From the NCBI GenBank assembly GCA_035701115.1, contig DASSOA010000169.1, positions 1 through 38,606 of the forward strand: a stretch of 38,606 nucleotides of DNA. Reading direction: 5' to 3'. A program made the position numbers and the translations under genes. Below, piece by piece: positions 1 through 6,902 of this stretch. This DNA comes from DASSKW01 sp035701115. GTDB lineage: Bacteria; Pseudomonadota; Gammaproteobacteria; Natronospirales; REEB76. The notes beneath the pieces were generated by a model, which ran no database searches, was not told the DNA's origin, and saw only the letters and a program-made list of their open reading frames with translations. Within the stretch, counting starts at the first letter, position 1. Every line of letters begins with the position of its first letter.

Positions 1-384
1 AGGATTCCGGATGCCACACGGATACAGGAAGGATTCAATCCGCTGTGCGGCGACAAACTTACGGTATACGTGAAACTGGACGGCGATCGCATCAGTGACC
101 TGAGTTTTGAGGGCTCCGGTTGTGCGATATCCGTCGCGTCCGCGTCGCTCATGAGCCAGCAACTCAAAGGCAAGACTACCGCAGAAGCGCTCAAGCTGTT
201 TGACCGCATGCACGATCTGCTCACCCGTGAGGACGTCGAAGCGGATCTGGACTCGCTTGGCAAGCTCGCCGCGCTGTCCGGCGTCCGGGAATATCCGTCC
301 CGTGTCAAATGCGCGAGTCTGTGCTGGCATACACTGAAAAATGCCCTCGAAGCCACTAACAGCCCGGTTACGTCAACCGAATAA
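1..384 (+). CDS. sufU: SufU-type iron-sulfur cluster assembly protein, 5'-truncated by window edge
   Basis: The reading frame is open from base 1 (first codons read RIPDATRIQEGFNPLCGD) and stops at 382-384, so the true start lies left of the window. SufU proteins are small cytosolic zinc proteins that take persulfide sulfur from the cysteine desulfurase SufS in SUF Fe-S assembly. The three conserved cysteines are visible: one in NPLCGD, one in the GSGCAIS segment, and one near the C terminus in RVKCASLC; the Asp of LCGD is also a metal ligand in the family. It is followed after 6 nt by sufT and then a Rieske protein, which is a typical SUF operon tail; sufB/C/D/S are presumably upstream outside the window. 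SufU is common in Firmicutes and less usual in gammaproteobacteria, which often use SufE or IscU instead. IscU is the main alternative, but the spacing and neighbours favour SufU. Confidence 0.88.
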   Translation, partial: RIPDATRIQEGFNPLCGDKLTVYVKLDGDRISDLSFEGSGCAISVASASLMSQQLKGKTTAEALKLFDRMHDLLTREDVEADLDSLGKLAALSGVREYPSRVKCASLCWHTLKNALEATNSPVTSTE

Positions 385-390
385 AACACC

Positions 391-939
391 ATGTACGATC
401 GCGAAACAGTCACACTAAAACGCGCCTGCTCGGCTGCCATGATCCCCTCCGGCACTCCGGTGATCATTCCAGAGGGCGCCGAAGTCAACGTTGCCCAGTC
501 CCTCGGTGGAAGTTTTACGGTATACGTTGACGGCAATCTGCTGCGGATCGCCGGCAAGGATGCCGATGCGCTCGGTCTGGAGCCGCCGCCGGAGCCTGAA
601 TTGCCGACGGACCATTCGGATGCCGATATTGAAAAACTGGTCTGGGAGCAGATGAAAACCTGCTATGACCCCGAAATACCGATCAATATTGTTGATCTCG
701 GCCTGGTTTACGAATGCAAACTGAACGATGCACCGAGTGGCGGCAAGCAGGTGAATGTGAAGATGACCCTGACCGCGCCCGGTTGCGGTATGGGCAATAT
801 CCTCGCCGCGGACGTCAAGGAAAAAATCGAGTCCGTGCCGTCGGTCAGCGAAGCAAACGTGGAAATCGTGTTCGATCCGCCGTGGAGCCGTGACATGATG
901 TCGGAGGAAGCCAAGCTCCAGACGGGAATGTACTATTGA
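391..939 (+). CDS. sufT: SufT-like Fe-S assembly protein (MIP18/DUF59 domain)
   Basis: A 182-residue protein. Its N-terminal ~65 residues form the SufT-specific region (RETVTLKRACSAAMIPSGTP), and residues ~75-170 form a MIP18/DUF59 domain with the segment NIVDLGLVYECKL and the cysteine-containing TAPGCGMGNILAADVK. DUF59 proteins act in maturation of Fe-S proteins; SufT is an auxiliary factor needed mainly under high Fe-S demand in the species where it was studied. The gene starts 6 nt after the sufU stop and ends 38 nt before the Rieske gene, so the three are almost certainly cotranscribed. The C-terminal WSRDMMSEEAKLQTGMY tail is typical of this family. No truncation or unusual base use is seen. 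Confidence 0.9.
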   Translation: MYDRETVTLKRACSAAMIPSGTPVIIPEGAEVNVAQSLGGSFTVYVDGNLLRIAGKDADALGLEPPPEPELPTDHSDADIEKLVWEQMKTCYDPEIPINIVDLGLVYECKLNDAPSGGKQVNVKMTLTAPGCGMGNILAADVKEKIESVPSVSEANVEIVFDPPWSRDMMSEEAKLQTGMYY

Positions 940-977
940 CCGGCCCGGAACCGGGCATCACCTCGAGGCAACATCAC

Positions 978-1298
978 ATGGCCGATTGGAAAAATGTCGG
1001 ATCGGTGGACGAAATTCCGCCCGGCAAATACAAGACGATCGACATCAACGATGTACTGATCGCGGTGTTCAACATCGATGGCACGCTCTACGCCATCGAG
1101 GATGTTTGCACTCATGACGGTGGCGTGCTGACCGGTGGCGAGTTGAAGGGGTGCGTCATTACCTGTCCGCGACATGGTGCGCAGTTCGACGTGCGGACCG
1201 GCGAGGTACTCGCGCCGCCCGCCTACGAGCCGACCATGACGTTTCCGGTACGCGTGAACGAAGGCATGGTGCAAGTCAAGGACGATCGCTGGGATTAA
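978..1298 (+). CDS. Rieske [2Fe-2S] ferredoxin, non-heme oxygenase ferredoxin type
   Basis: A 106-residue soluble Rieske protein. The two cluster-binding boxes are CTHDGG and CPRHGAQF, giving the Cys-X-His...Cys-X2-His ligand set, separated by about 16 residues as in dioxygenase-type ferredoxins. There is no membrane helix, so it is not the bc1-type subunit. The start at 978 is preferred to an in-frame TTG at 936, because a GAGG element (964-967) precedes the ATG and the protein then begins MADWKNVGSV as relatives do. Its position behind sufU-sufT suggests a house-keeping electron carrier or Fe-S-status-linked protein rather than part of an aromatic degradation operon, as no oxygenase gene is nearby. 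The electron partner is unknown. Confidence 0.88.
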   Translation: MADWKNVGSVDEIPPGKYKTIDINDVLIAVFNIDGTLYAIEDVCTHDGGVLTGGELKGCVITCPRHGAQFDVRTGEVLAPPAYEPTMTFPVRVNEGMVQVKDDRWD

Positions 1299-1391
1299 CC
1301 CTTCGAACCGGGAAATGTGTAGTTCCGGGTCCAATAGCTAAGGCGATCGTTGTCACGTCCCAAACCCGCCTCGTTAACCGGCACCGGTTTC

Positions 1392-2015
1392 TCAGATTTC
1401 CGGCGGTACGTCACTCTCGCCAAAATGTTCCAGATAATCGGCATGTGAAGCCTTGATGACTTCATAAGCCTTGTCATGGCCATAGATTTCCCGGATCTCG
1501 ACTTTCTGATTCTTGCCCGGCACCCATTTGTAGGTGCTGAAATAATGCACCAGGCGCTCGACCATCAGATGCGGCAGATCGGCCAATTCCCGTGCATGCC
1601 CCCAGAGGTCGTCGCTCTCGAGGACGCCGATGATCTTGTCATCGGCTTCGCCGCCGTCAATCATGCGCAATCCGCCGATGACCCGCGCGCTCATCAGCAC
1701 TTCCGGTCGCGAAATCGGCCGCTCGGAAAACACGCAGATATCGAGCGGGTCCTTGTCGCCTGGAATTCCCTCCCCGGCAATCATTCCAACCCGCTCCCCG
1801 CAGTAAGTCCTCGGGATGAACCCGTACAATGCCGGCATGTGCGCCGAGCTCCGCTGAGGCCGGTCCACCCGCAGGTAGCCCGTACTTTTATCCACTTCAT
1901 ATTTCACGACATCAAACGGCGTGATCTCGATATAGGCGTTAACCACCGCGGGTGCATCTCGCCCGAGGTCAAGGCCGTGCCAGGGATGCGGCCTCCATTG
2001 ATTGTAGGGTTTCAT
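1392..2015 (-). CDS. ppa: Family I inorganic pyrophosphatase
   Basis: A 207-residue soluble Mg-dependent pyrophosphatase that hydrolyses PPi from biosynthetic reactions. The family I signature DKDPLD with its metal-binding aspartates is present, together with YGFIPRTYC and DDKIIGV. The ORF could start further upstream, but the ATG at 2015 has GGAG at a spacing of 5 nt and gives MKPYNQWRPHPWHG, the better N terminus. It is convergent with the Rieske gene. The N-terminal stretch of about 25 residues before the core fold is longer than in E. coli Ppa and is seen in a subset of proteobacterial enzymes. Confidence 0.92.
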   Translation of the reverse strand: MKPYNQWRPHPWHGLDLGRDAPAVVNAYIEITPFDVVKYEVDKSTGYLRVDRPQRSSAHMPALYGFIPRTYCGERVGMIAGEGIPGDKDPLDICVFSERPISRPEVLMSARVIGGLRMIDGGEADDKIIGVLESDDLWGHARELADLPHLMVERLVHYFSTYKWVPGKNQKVEIREIYGHDKAYEVIKASHADYLEHFGESDVPPEI

Positions 2016-2168
2016 CGCTGCTCCATTTCGTGCACCTCCACCAACCAACAGGCCAAACGAGGCCCCAAGGCCCGCCCGCCTGTTCTGCCTGGGCGCGTCT
2101 TGCCTGTGTAGCGGAATTCGGGATATGCGGCCGCCAAGGTAGGGTGACTGGCCGCTGACGTTGGCGGT

Positions 2169-2197
2169 ATTTTAGCCGATCCTTTCGCTGGCGTGAA
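2169..2197 (-). promoter_or_regulatory. Candidate sigma70 promoter for ppa
   Basis: On the minus strand TTCACG (2192-2197) and TAAAAT (2169-2174) are separated by 17 nt, about 155 nt upstream of the ppa start. The -10 is good and the -35 weak. No other clear regulatory element is seen in the 220-nt gap between ppa and the membrane protein gene. Confidence 0.35.
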
Positions 2198-2237
2198 CGT
2201 TCATGCTTGCTGATCCGCGAAATTCTGGCCGGTGTGT

Positions 2238-2528
2238 TTACTCATCTCCGTCGGAGGGCGGCGGCTCACGATGCTCAACCGTGTATTCCCCCTCAATCGT
2301 GGCGCCTCCCGTCCGGCGTGGATGGCGCGGTCGCAGGTCGAGACCAAGGCGCCGGCGCACCCACCACAGACGCACATAGAACGCGATAAACAGCACGAGC
2401 CCGGCGCCGAAGATAACAGCCATCACGATTGCGCCGAGGAATATCATCACGCTGGCGGCTGCGACGAGCGCGATGGCCACCAGGATGCGTTGCAGCAGAT
2501 TCGGTCCACGTATTGTGCTGTTTACCAT
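2238..2528 (-). CDS. Small two-helix inner-membrane protein, unknown function
   Basis: A 96-residue protein not recognised as a named family. It has a short N-terminal segment, then two hydrophobic stretches (about residues 14-33, ILVAIALVAAASVMIFLGAI, and 34-52), followed by a strongly basic segment (WVRRRLGLDLRPRHPRR) and an acidic, proline-rich tail (PPPSDGDE). The positive-inside rule would place both ends in the cytoplasm as a helical hairpin. It starts 22 nt after the stop of the GT9 glycosyltransferase on the same strand, so the two are probably cotranscribed. An accessory role in envelope glycan assembly is possible but is only inferred from position. Confidence 0.72.
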   Translation of the reverse strand: MVNSTIRGPNLLQRILVAIALVAAASVMIFLGAIVMAVIFGAGLVLFIAFYVRLWWVRRRLGLDLRPRHPRRTGGATIEGEYTVEHREPPPSDGDE

Positions 2529-2550
2529 CTCTGTGTATTTCCCGTGCTAC

Positions 2551-3582
2551 TTATTGCAGAAAGTGACTGCTGATCTCGCCTGCGCATTGCACGGCATCGA
2601 TGGCAGCCATGTCATCTTCACCGGCCTCCAGCGGCGGCGCGAACGCAAGCCGGCGATGCGGGTCATTCATTGTCTGCCAGCGCAAAGCGGTAGATGAACG
2701 GCGTCGCGGATAAAATGCAGCGGTGCAGCGGTTGAGCGCCGCTGCCAGATGCAACGGACCGGTTGAGCCGCTGATGAATACGTCACTCATCTGAAGGTAT
2801 TGAGCAAACTGCACCAGGCCACTGTGTGAAAAATAACTGCAATGCGGCACGCCCGCAAGCAAGGCAGACAATTCACGAACCTGGCGTTCCTCACCCGGCC
2901 CCGCTGTCAGCACAACATGGTGCCCGAGACGCGAATAGAGATTCCGGGCCAGGGCCGCATACTGAATCAGGGAAAGATTATTGGCCGAGCCGCCGTGCCC
3001 TGGATGGATAAACACAAGTTTATGGGTCCCGGGGATGCCATGTGTTTCCCGGAACTTCCGCTTGAGTTCCCGGATATCCATCTCGTCAAACTGCAGATAA
3101 GGCGGCGCAACCGGCTTGATATCCTTGATGCCGTTATCGCTGAGAAACCGGCGCACCAGATCGGCATTGTATTCGTATTCCGGTTTGGCTGATTCGGAAC
3201 GACGTTGAACCAGATGCCTGTTATAGAAGATCTGGGCCAGTTTGGTCGCCGGTGCGAGGCGATACGGGATGCCTGCCAGCCAGGCAGCGAGACCGGTATC
3301 GAATCTGGAAAACAGCGTAATGACGGCACTGAATTCCTTCTGCTTCATCAGGCGCGCCAGCATGCGCGCGCTGCGCAGTTCTCCCGGCAGCTTGAGGTCA
3401 ACCAATACATCATCAACTGAAGGACAAATCTCGGCCAAGGGTGCCGTGTAACCGGGTACCAGTACTGAAATCCTGGCGCCCGGCATGTTCGCACGCAGCA
3501 GCGCCAGCGCGGGCCACGCCAGCATGAAATCGCCAAGCTTGTCGTTGCGAACGACCAGGATGCGGGGGTGAAGCGAGTTCAC
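2551..3582 (-). CDS. Glycosyltransferase family 9 (heptosyltransferase-like)
   Basis: A 343-residue GT-B fold enzyme of the ADP-heptose:LPS heptosyltransferase family. The N-terminal Rossmann half starts HPRILVVRNDKLGDFMLAWP with the conserved Lys-Leu-Gly-Asp turn; the C-terminal half has FIHPGHGGSANN, GPGEERQ and the nucleotide-sugar binding GSTGPLHLAAAL. Such enzymes add heptose or related sugars to lipid A-core at the cytoplasmic face. The frame is open to 3687, but that longer start lies inside the tRNA-Ser gene region and would add non-homologous residues. I use the GTG at 3582 (VNSLHPRI), which places the conserved N terminus correctly; it has a GGGAG element about 11 nt upstream. Acceptor sugar and exact position (I, II or III) cannot be told from sequence. 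Confidence 0.85.
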   Translation of the reverse strand: MNSLHPRILVVRNDKLGDFMLAWPALALLRANMPGARISVLVPGYTAPLAEICPSVDDVLVDLKLPGELRSARMLARLMKQKEFSAVITLFSRFDTGLAAWLAGIPYRLAPATKLAQIFYNRHLVQRRSESAKPEYEYNADLVRRFLSDNGIKDIKPVAPPYLQFDEMDIRELKRKFRETHGIPGTHKLVFIHPGHGGSANNLSLIQYAALARNLYSRLGHHVVLTAGPGEERQVRELSALLAGVPHCSYFSHSGLVQFAQYLQMSDVFISGSTGPLHLAAALNRCTAAFYPRRRSSTALRWQTMNDPHRRLAFAPPLEAGEDDMAAIDAVQCAGEISSHFLQ

Positions 3583-3659
3583 TGTGCAGGGCGCTCCCGT
3601 TAGCAGCCATGTATCGGGTGTTGAAGCGTATGCCCTATTGTCTCGAATGCGGCGGAAAT

Positions 3660-3749
3660 TGGCGGAGGGAGTGAGATTCGAACTCACGAAGGGCTTGCAC
3701 CCTTGCCGGTTTTCAAGACCGGTGCCTTAAACCACTCGGCCATCCCTCC
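3660..3749 (-). tRNA. tRNA-Ser (anticodon UGA)
   Basis: On the minus strand a 90-nt class II tRNA begins GGAGGGATGGCC and ends with an encoded CCA (3660-3662). The acceptor stem GGAGGGA/TCCCTCC is fully paired. The D arm is GCCGAGTGGTTTAAGGC, the anticodon arm is CCGGT-CTTGAAA-ACCGG giving anticodon UGA, a long variable arm follows (AAGGG...CCCTT), and the T loop is TTCGAAT. Class II with UGA means serine. It lies about 150 nt downstream of serS on the same strand, so the synthetase and its substrate may share a transcript. Confidence 0.97.
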
Positions 3750-3788
3750 GAACACTAACCTTGTCTCTAATTCTCGAAAAGAGCAGTA

Positions 3789-3876
3789 GCCGGTTTTCAA
3801 GACCGCTCACGGGGAACAAGCGTTCACTGGACGCTTGTTCAAACCCGTTCGCCTTGAACCACTCGGCCATCCCTCC
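3789..3876 (-). pseudogene. Interrupted, 3'-less tRNA-Ser(UGA) copy
   Basis: Between serS and the intact tRNA-Ser, a second partial copy is visible. Bases 3851-3876 repeat the first 26 nt of the tRNA (acceptor 5' strand plus D arm) with a single T-to-C change in the D loop. Bases 3789-3805 repeat 17 nt of the anticodon arm exactly, including the UGA anticodon. Between them are 45 nt (3806-3850) absent from the intact tRNA, which form a long hairpin. After the anticodon arm there is no variable arm, no recognisable T arm and no TCCCTCC acceptor 3' strand, so it cannot be a functional tRNA. It begins 23 nt after the serS stop codon. It may be a decayed duplicate or a retained tRNA-like RNA element. 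Confidence 0.85.
3809..3848 (-). repeat. Inverted repeat inserted in the tRNA-Ser fragment
   Basis: Arms 3814-3823 and 3831-3840 (GAACAAGCGT/ACGCTTGTTC) are perfectly complementary over 10 bp with a 7-nt loop. A further 5 bp (3809-3813 with 3844-3848) extend the stem across a 3-nt bulge. In the transcript, GA on one side faces GA on the other just outside this stem (tandem G-A mismatch) before a further GC/GC pairing. No poly-U follows, so it is not an ordinary intrinsic terminator. Confidence 0.85.
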
Positions 3877-3898
3877 GACTGCTTTGGCGCGCTCGGCA

Positions 3899-5170
3899 TT
3901 ATATAACGGTGAGCCCGCTCATATAAGGATGCAGCACTTCGGGCACGTGGATCCGCCCTTCCGCATCCTGACAGTTTTCCATGATGGCAATCAAGGCGCG
4001 GCCTACGGCGACACCGGAGCCATTCAGCGTGTGCAGCAGTTCCGGCTTGCCGGTCTCCGGGTTACGCCAGCGCGCCTGCATGCGGCGTGACTGGAAATCC
4101 GTGCAGTTGCTGCAAGAGGAAATTTCCCGGTAGCGGTTCTGGCTCGGCAGCCAGACCTCGAGATCGTAGGTTTTTGCTGCTGAAAATCCCACATCGCCGG
4201 CGCACAGGACCATCACGCGATAAGGCAGCCCGAGTGCCTGCAGCACTTTCTCGGCATGACCGGTAAGTTCTTCCAGCGCGGCAAAAGAATCCTGCGGACG
4301 AACCATTTGAACCAGTTCGACCTTCTCGAATTGATGCTGACGGATCATGCCACGGGTATCTTTCCCGGCCGACCCCGCCTCGGCACGAAAACACGGCGTG
4401 TGCGCGACATAGCGGCGCGGCAATGTGCCGGCCTCCAGAATTGCGCCGCGGGCCGTATTGGTGACCGGCACTTCCGCCGTCGGAATCAGGAACCAGCGCT
4501 GCTCACCCTTGATCGCGAACAGATCTTCTTCGAATTTCGGCAGCTGGCCCGTACCGCGCATCGAATCGGCATTGACCATGTACGGAACGTTCAATTCTTC
4601 ATAACCATGCTCATTGACGTGTAGATTGAGCATGAACTGGATCAGCGCACGATGCAGCCGTGCTATCGGCCCTTTCATTACCACAAACCGGGCGCCGGTC
4701 AATTTTGCGGCCAGGTCGAAATCCATGTTGCCGCTCGCCGCACCAATATCCACGTGATCTTTCGGTGCGAAATCGAATTTCCGCGGCTCGCCCCAGCGAC
4801 GTACTTCGCGGTTGTCGTTTTCATCGGCCCCGTCCGGCACGCTCTCGTGCAGCAGATTCGGCAAGCCATATTGAATCGATTCAAGCTCTGCCCCGATTTT
4901 CGCAAAATCGCCCTCGGCCGCCTGCAGGTCGCTGCCAAGACCGGCAACTTCCGCCATCAGCGGCGCGGTATCCTGCCCTTTCGCTTTCGCGATCCCGATT
5001 TCCCTGGAACGGGCATTGCGCTCATTGCGCAGTTGTTCCATGCGGGTTTGCAGTTCCTTGCGGCGGCTTTCCAGCGCCGCGTACGCAGCTACATCCAGTT
5101 TGAAGCCGCGACGCGACAACGCGTCAGCGACCGCTTGGGGATCGGTTCTCAACAATTTCGGATCAAGCAT
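3899..5170 (-). CDS. serS: Seryl-tRNA synthetase
   Basis: A 423-residue class II aminoacyl-tRNA synthetase charging tRNA-Ser (and tRNA-Sec) with serine in the cytosol. Residues ~1-110 form the N-terminal antiparallel coiled-coil arm that grips the tRNA long variable arm (MLDPKLLRTDPQAVADAL, then Arg/Glu/Lys-rich helices). Motif 2 is visible as FRAEAGSAGKDTRGMIR followed by QFEKVEL, and motif 3 as NGSGVAVGRALIAIMEN. Length matches the bacterial family. It is the last protein gene of the ftsK-lolA-vanZ-rarA-serS series and starts 18 nt after the rarA stop. No strong Shine-Dalgarno sequence precedes the ATG (CCCCGCTATG), so translation may be coupled to rarA. It is followed by tRNA-Ser sequences on the same strand. 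Confidence 0.97.
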   Translation of the reverse strand: MLDPKLLRTDPQAVADALSRRGFKLDVAAYAALESRRKELQTRMEQLRNERNARSREIGIAKAKGQDTAPLMAEVAGLGSDLQAAEGDFAKIGAELESIQYGLPNLLHESVPDGADENDNREVRRWGEPRKFDFAPKDHVDIGAASGNMDFDLAAKLTGARFVVMKGPIARLHRALIQFMLNLHVNEHGYEELNVPYMVNADSMRGTGQLPKFEEDLFAIKGEQRWFLIPTAEVPVTNTARGAILEAGTLPRRYVAHTPCFRAEAGSAGKDTRGMIRQHQFEKVELVQMVRPQDSFAALEELTGHAEKVLQALGLPYRVMVLCAGDVGFSAAKTYDLEVWLPSQNRYREISSCSNCTDFQSRRMQARWRNPETGKPELLHTLNGSGVAVGRALIAIMENCQDAEGRIHVPEVLHPYMSGLTVI

Positions 5171-5188
5171 AGCGGGGTTCTATCACGG

Positions 5189-6514
5189 TTATTTGGTGGT
5201 TTTCTTGCCGGCAGCCTTATCGCGGGCCCTCAGCTCGGCGAGCTTTTCGGCAATCCTGATCTCCAGCCCGCGAGGGACAGGATGATAATAGGTTTTTTCA
5301 GGCATGTCGTCAGGAAAATAACGCTCGCCGGCTGCAAATGCATCCGGTTCGTCATGGGCATAGCGATAGGCCCGTCCGTAGCCGAGTTCCTTCATGAGGC
5401 GGGTCGGCGCGTTGCGCAGGTGCACCGGTACTTCGAGGGAACCAAACTGCTTCACATCTTCGCGTGCCGCGTCGAATGCCGTGTAAACGGCGTTGCTTTT
5501 CGCCGCGCAGGCCAGATAGACAACCGCTTGTGCAATTGCCAGCTCACCTTCCGGGGAACCGAGACGATCCTGCACATCCCAGGCTTCCAGCGCCAGGGTC
5601 AACGCGCGCGGATCGGCATTACCGATGTCTTCCGAGGCCATCCGCACCACGCGGCGTGCGATGTACAGCGGATCGCAGCCGCCATCCAGCATGCGCGCCA
5701 GCCAGTACAGCGCTGCGTCCGGCGAAGAGCCCCGCACGGATTTGTGCAAAGCCGAAATCTGGTCGTAAAACGCTTCTCCCTGCTTGTCGAATCGCCGCAA
5801 GCCGCCGGTTACCAGTTCCGCGATCACTGAATCCGGGATCACGTCCCGCCCGTCCCTGCTCTCACCCAGGTCTGCTGCGACCTCAAGCAGGCTCAATGCG
5901 CGCCGCGCGTCGCCGTCTGCGGCGACAGCAAGTCTGTCGCGGGCTTCATCCGAAAGTACGATCTGGCGTTGGCCCAGGCCGCGTTCCGTGTCCGACAGCG
6001 CAGTATCGATGATTTGGCGGACGTCCGCGCCCGTCAGCGGTTTGAGCACATAGGTCCGTGCGCGGGACAGCAAGGCGTTGTTCAGCTCGAACGATGGATT
6101 CTCGGTGGTTGCGCCGATGAAGGTCAGCGTCCCATCTTCCACATAGGGCAAAAATGCATCCTGCTGCGCCTTGTTGAAGCGATGCACCTCGTCCAGGAAC
6201 AGGATGGTGCCCATTCCGCTCTTGCTGCGATACGTGTGCGCCTGTTCGACGGCCGCACGCACATCCTTCACTCCCGCCATCACCGCAGACAAGGCAATGA
6301 ACTGCGAATGCGATGCCTCCGCCAGCATCCGCGCGAGCGTGGTTTTTCCGGTGCCGGGCGGTCCCCAGAGGATCATGGAATGCAAATGACCGCTTTCCAG
6401 TGCGCGCTGCAGCGGTTTTCCCGGCCCCAGCAAGTGCGACTGCCCGACGAATTCGGCTGCATTCCGCGGCCGCATGCGATCGGCCAGCGGACGGGTGTCA
6501 GATGCTCTTGGCAT
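5189..6514 (-). CDS. rarA: Replication-associated recombination AAA ATPase RarA (MgsA)
   Basis: A 441-residue AAA+ ATPase related to clamp loaders, acting at stalled forks and gaps. Walker A is GPPGTGKTT, Walker B is ILFLDEVHRF, sensor 1 is FIGATTENPS, and the arginine-finger region is NALLSRARTYVL. The C-terminal part (RARA/tetramerisation region) ends KTYYHPVPRGLEIRIAEKL. The ORF remains open to 6649, but the ATG at 6514 gives MPRASDTRPLADRMRP, which matches the family; the start overlaps the end of the VanZ gene by 17 nt. This serS-rarA-lolA-ftsK order is widely conserved in gammaproteobacteria. Confidence 0.95.
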   Translation of the reverse strand: MPRASDTRPLADRMRPRNAAEFVGQSHLLGPGKPLQRALESGHLHSMILWGPPGTGKTTLARMLAEASHSQFIALSAVMAGVKDVRAAVEQAHTYRSKSGMGTILFLDEVHRFNKAQQDAFLPYVEDGTLTFIGATTENPSFELNNALLSRARTYVLKPLTGADVRQIIDTALSDTERGLGQRQIVLSDEARDRLAVAADGDARRALSLLEVAADLGESRDGRDVIPDSVIAELVTGGLRRFDKQGEAFYDQISALHKSVRGSSPDAALYWLARMLDGGCDPLYIARRVVRMASEDIGNADPRALTLALEAWDVQDRLGSPEGELAIAQAVVYLACAAKSNAVYTAFDAAREDVKQFGSLEVPVHLRNAPTRLMKELGYGRAYRYAHDEPDAFAAGERYFPDDMPEKTYYHPVPRGLEIRIAEKLAELRARDKAAGKKTTK

Positions 6515-6902
6515 ACCAGCCAGCGAGGTATCGATAGATCCTTTCAAGCCACAGCGCAGGCCAGGCAAGACCAAGCAGCGTGCCCGCGATGTCGGCAAAC
6601 CAGTCGAACCACTCTGCGTCACGGCCGGTGTAATGCTGCAGAATTTCAATGCTGCCGCCCATGGTGGCCAGCAGGATCAAAATCGCAAGCCGCTGCCGGC
6701 GGCGCGCGTGAATGGCCGCAAACCAGGCAGCAAGCACCAGGTAGGCAAAGCCGTGCTCTAGCTTGTCAAAGTTGCCGAACGGCTGCGGAATGTCCGGCGG
6801 TGACGGCGTGAGGCACCCCCACCACACGATGCCAACCATGACAATTCCGGCTATGCGCCACGCCTGACGCAAACGGCTTTCCGCCGCACCGGTGTCAGCC
6901 AT
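6498..6902 (-). CDS. VanZ-family membrane protein
   Basis: A 134-residue inner-membrane protein with three to four hydrophobic segments (around IAGIVMVGIVWWGCL, GFAYLVLAAWFAAI and LAILILLATMGGSIE). The VanZ-like signature DKLEHGFAYL and the later WFDWFADIAGTLLG are visible. The function of VanZ-like proteins is poorly defined; the founding member gives teicoplanin resistance, but most chromosomal homologues have no known role. The ATG at 6902 overlaps the lolA stop (ATGGCTGA), suggesting translational coupling; an alternative ATG at 6917 would add five residues. Its insertion between lolA and rarA is a departure from the Pseudomonas arrangement. Confidence 0.85.
   Translation of the reverse strand: MADTGAAESRLRQAWRIAGIVMVGIVWWGCLTPSPPDIPQPFGNFDKLEHGFAYLVLAAWFAAIHARRRQRLAILILLATMGGSIEILQHYTGRDAEWFDWFADIAGTLLGLAWPALWLERIYRYLAGWYAKSI

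Noticed and set aside
3583..3687. Longer N terminus for the GT9 protein
   Set aside because: The extra residues come from tRNA-Ser flank sequence and do not resemble the family; the GTG at 3582 gives the conserved start.
3789..3876. Attachment-site remnant of an integrated element at tRNA-Ser
   Set aside because: Integrases usually duplicate the tRNA 3' end; here the 5' half and anticodon arm are repeated, and no integrase or foreign genes are nearby.
3789..3876. Intron-containing functional tRNA
   Set aside because: No 3' half, T arm or acceptor complement follows the anticodon arm, and bacterial tRNA introns are not known at this position.
4652..5830. 392-codon open frame on + strand across serS and rarA
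   Set aside because: Antisense to two well-recognised genes; composition typical of a shadow frame.
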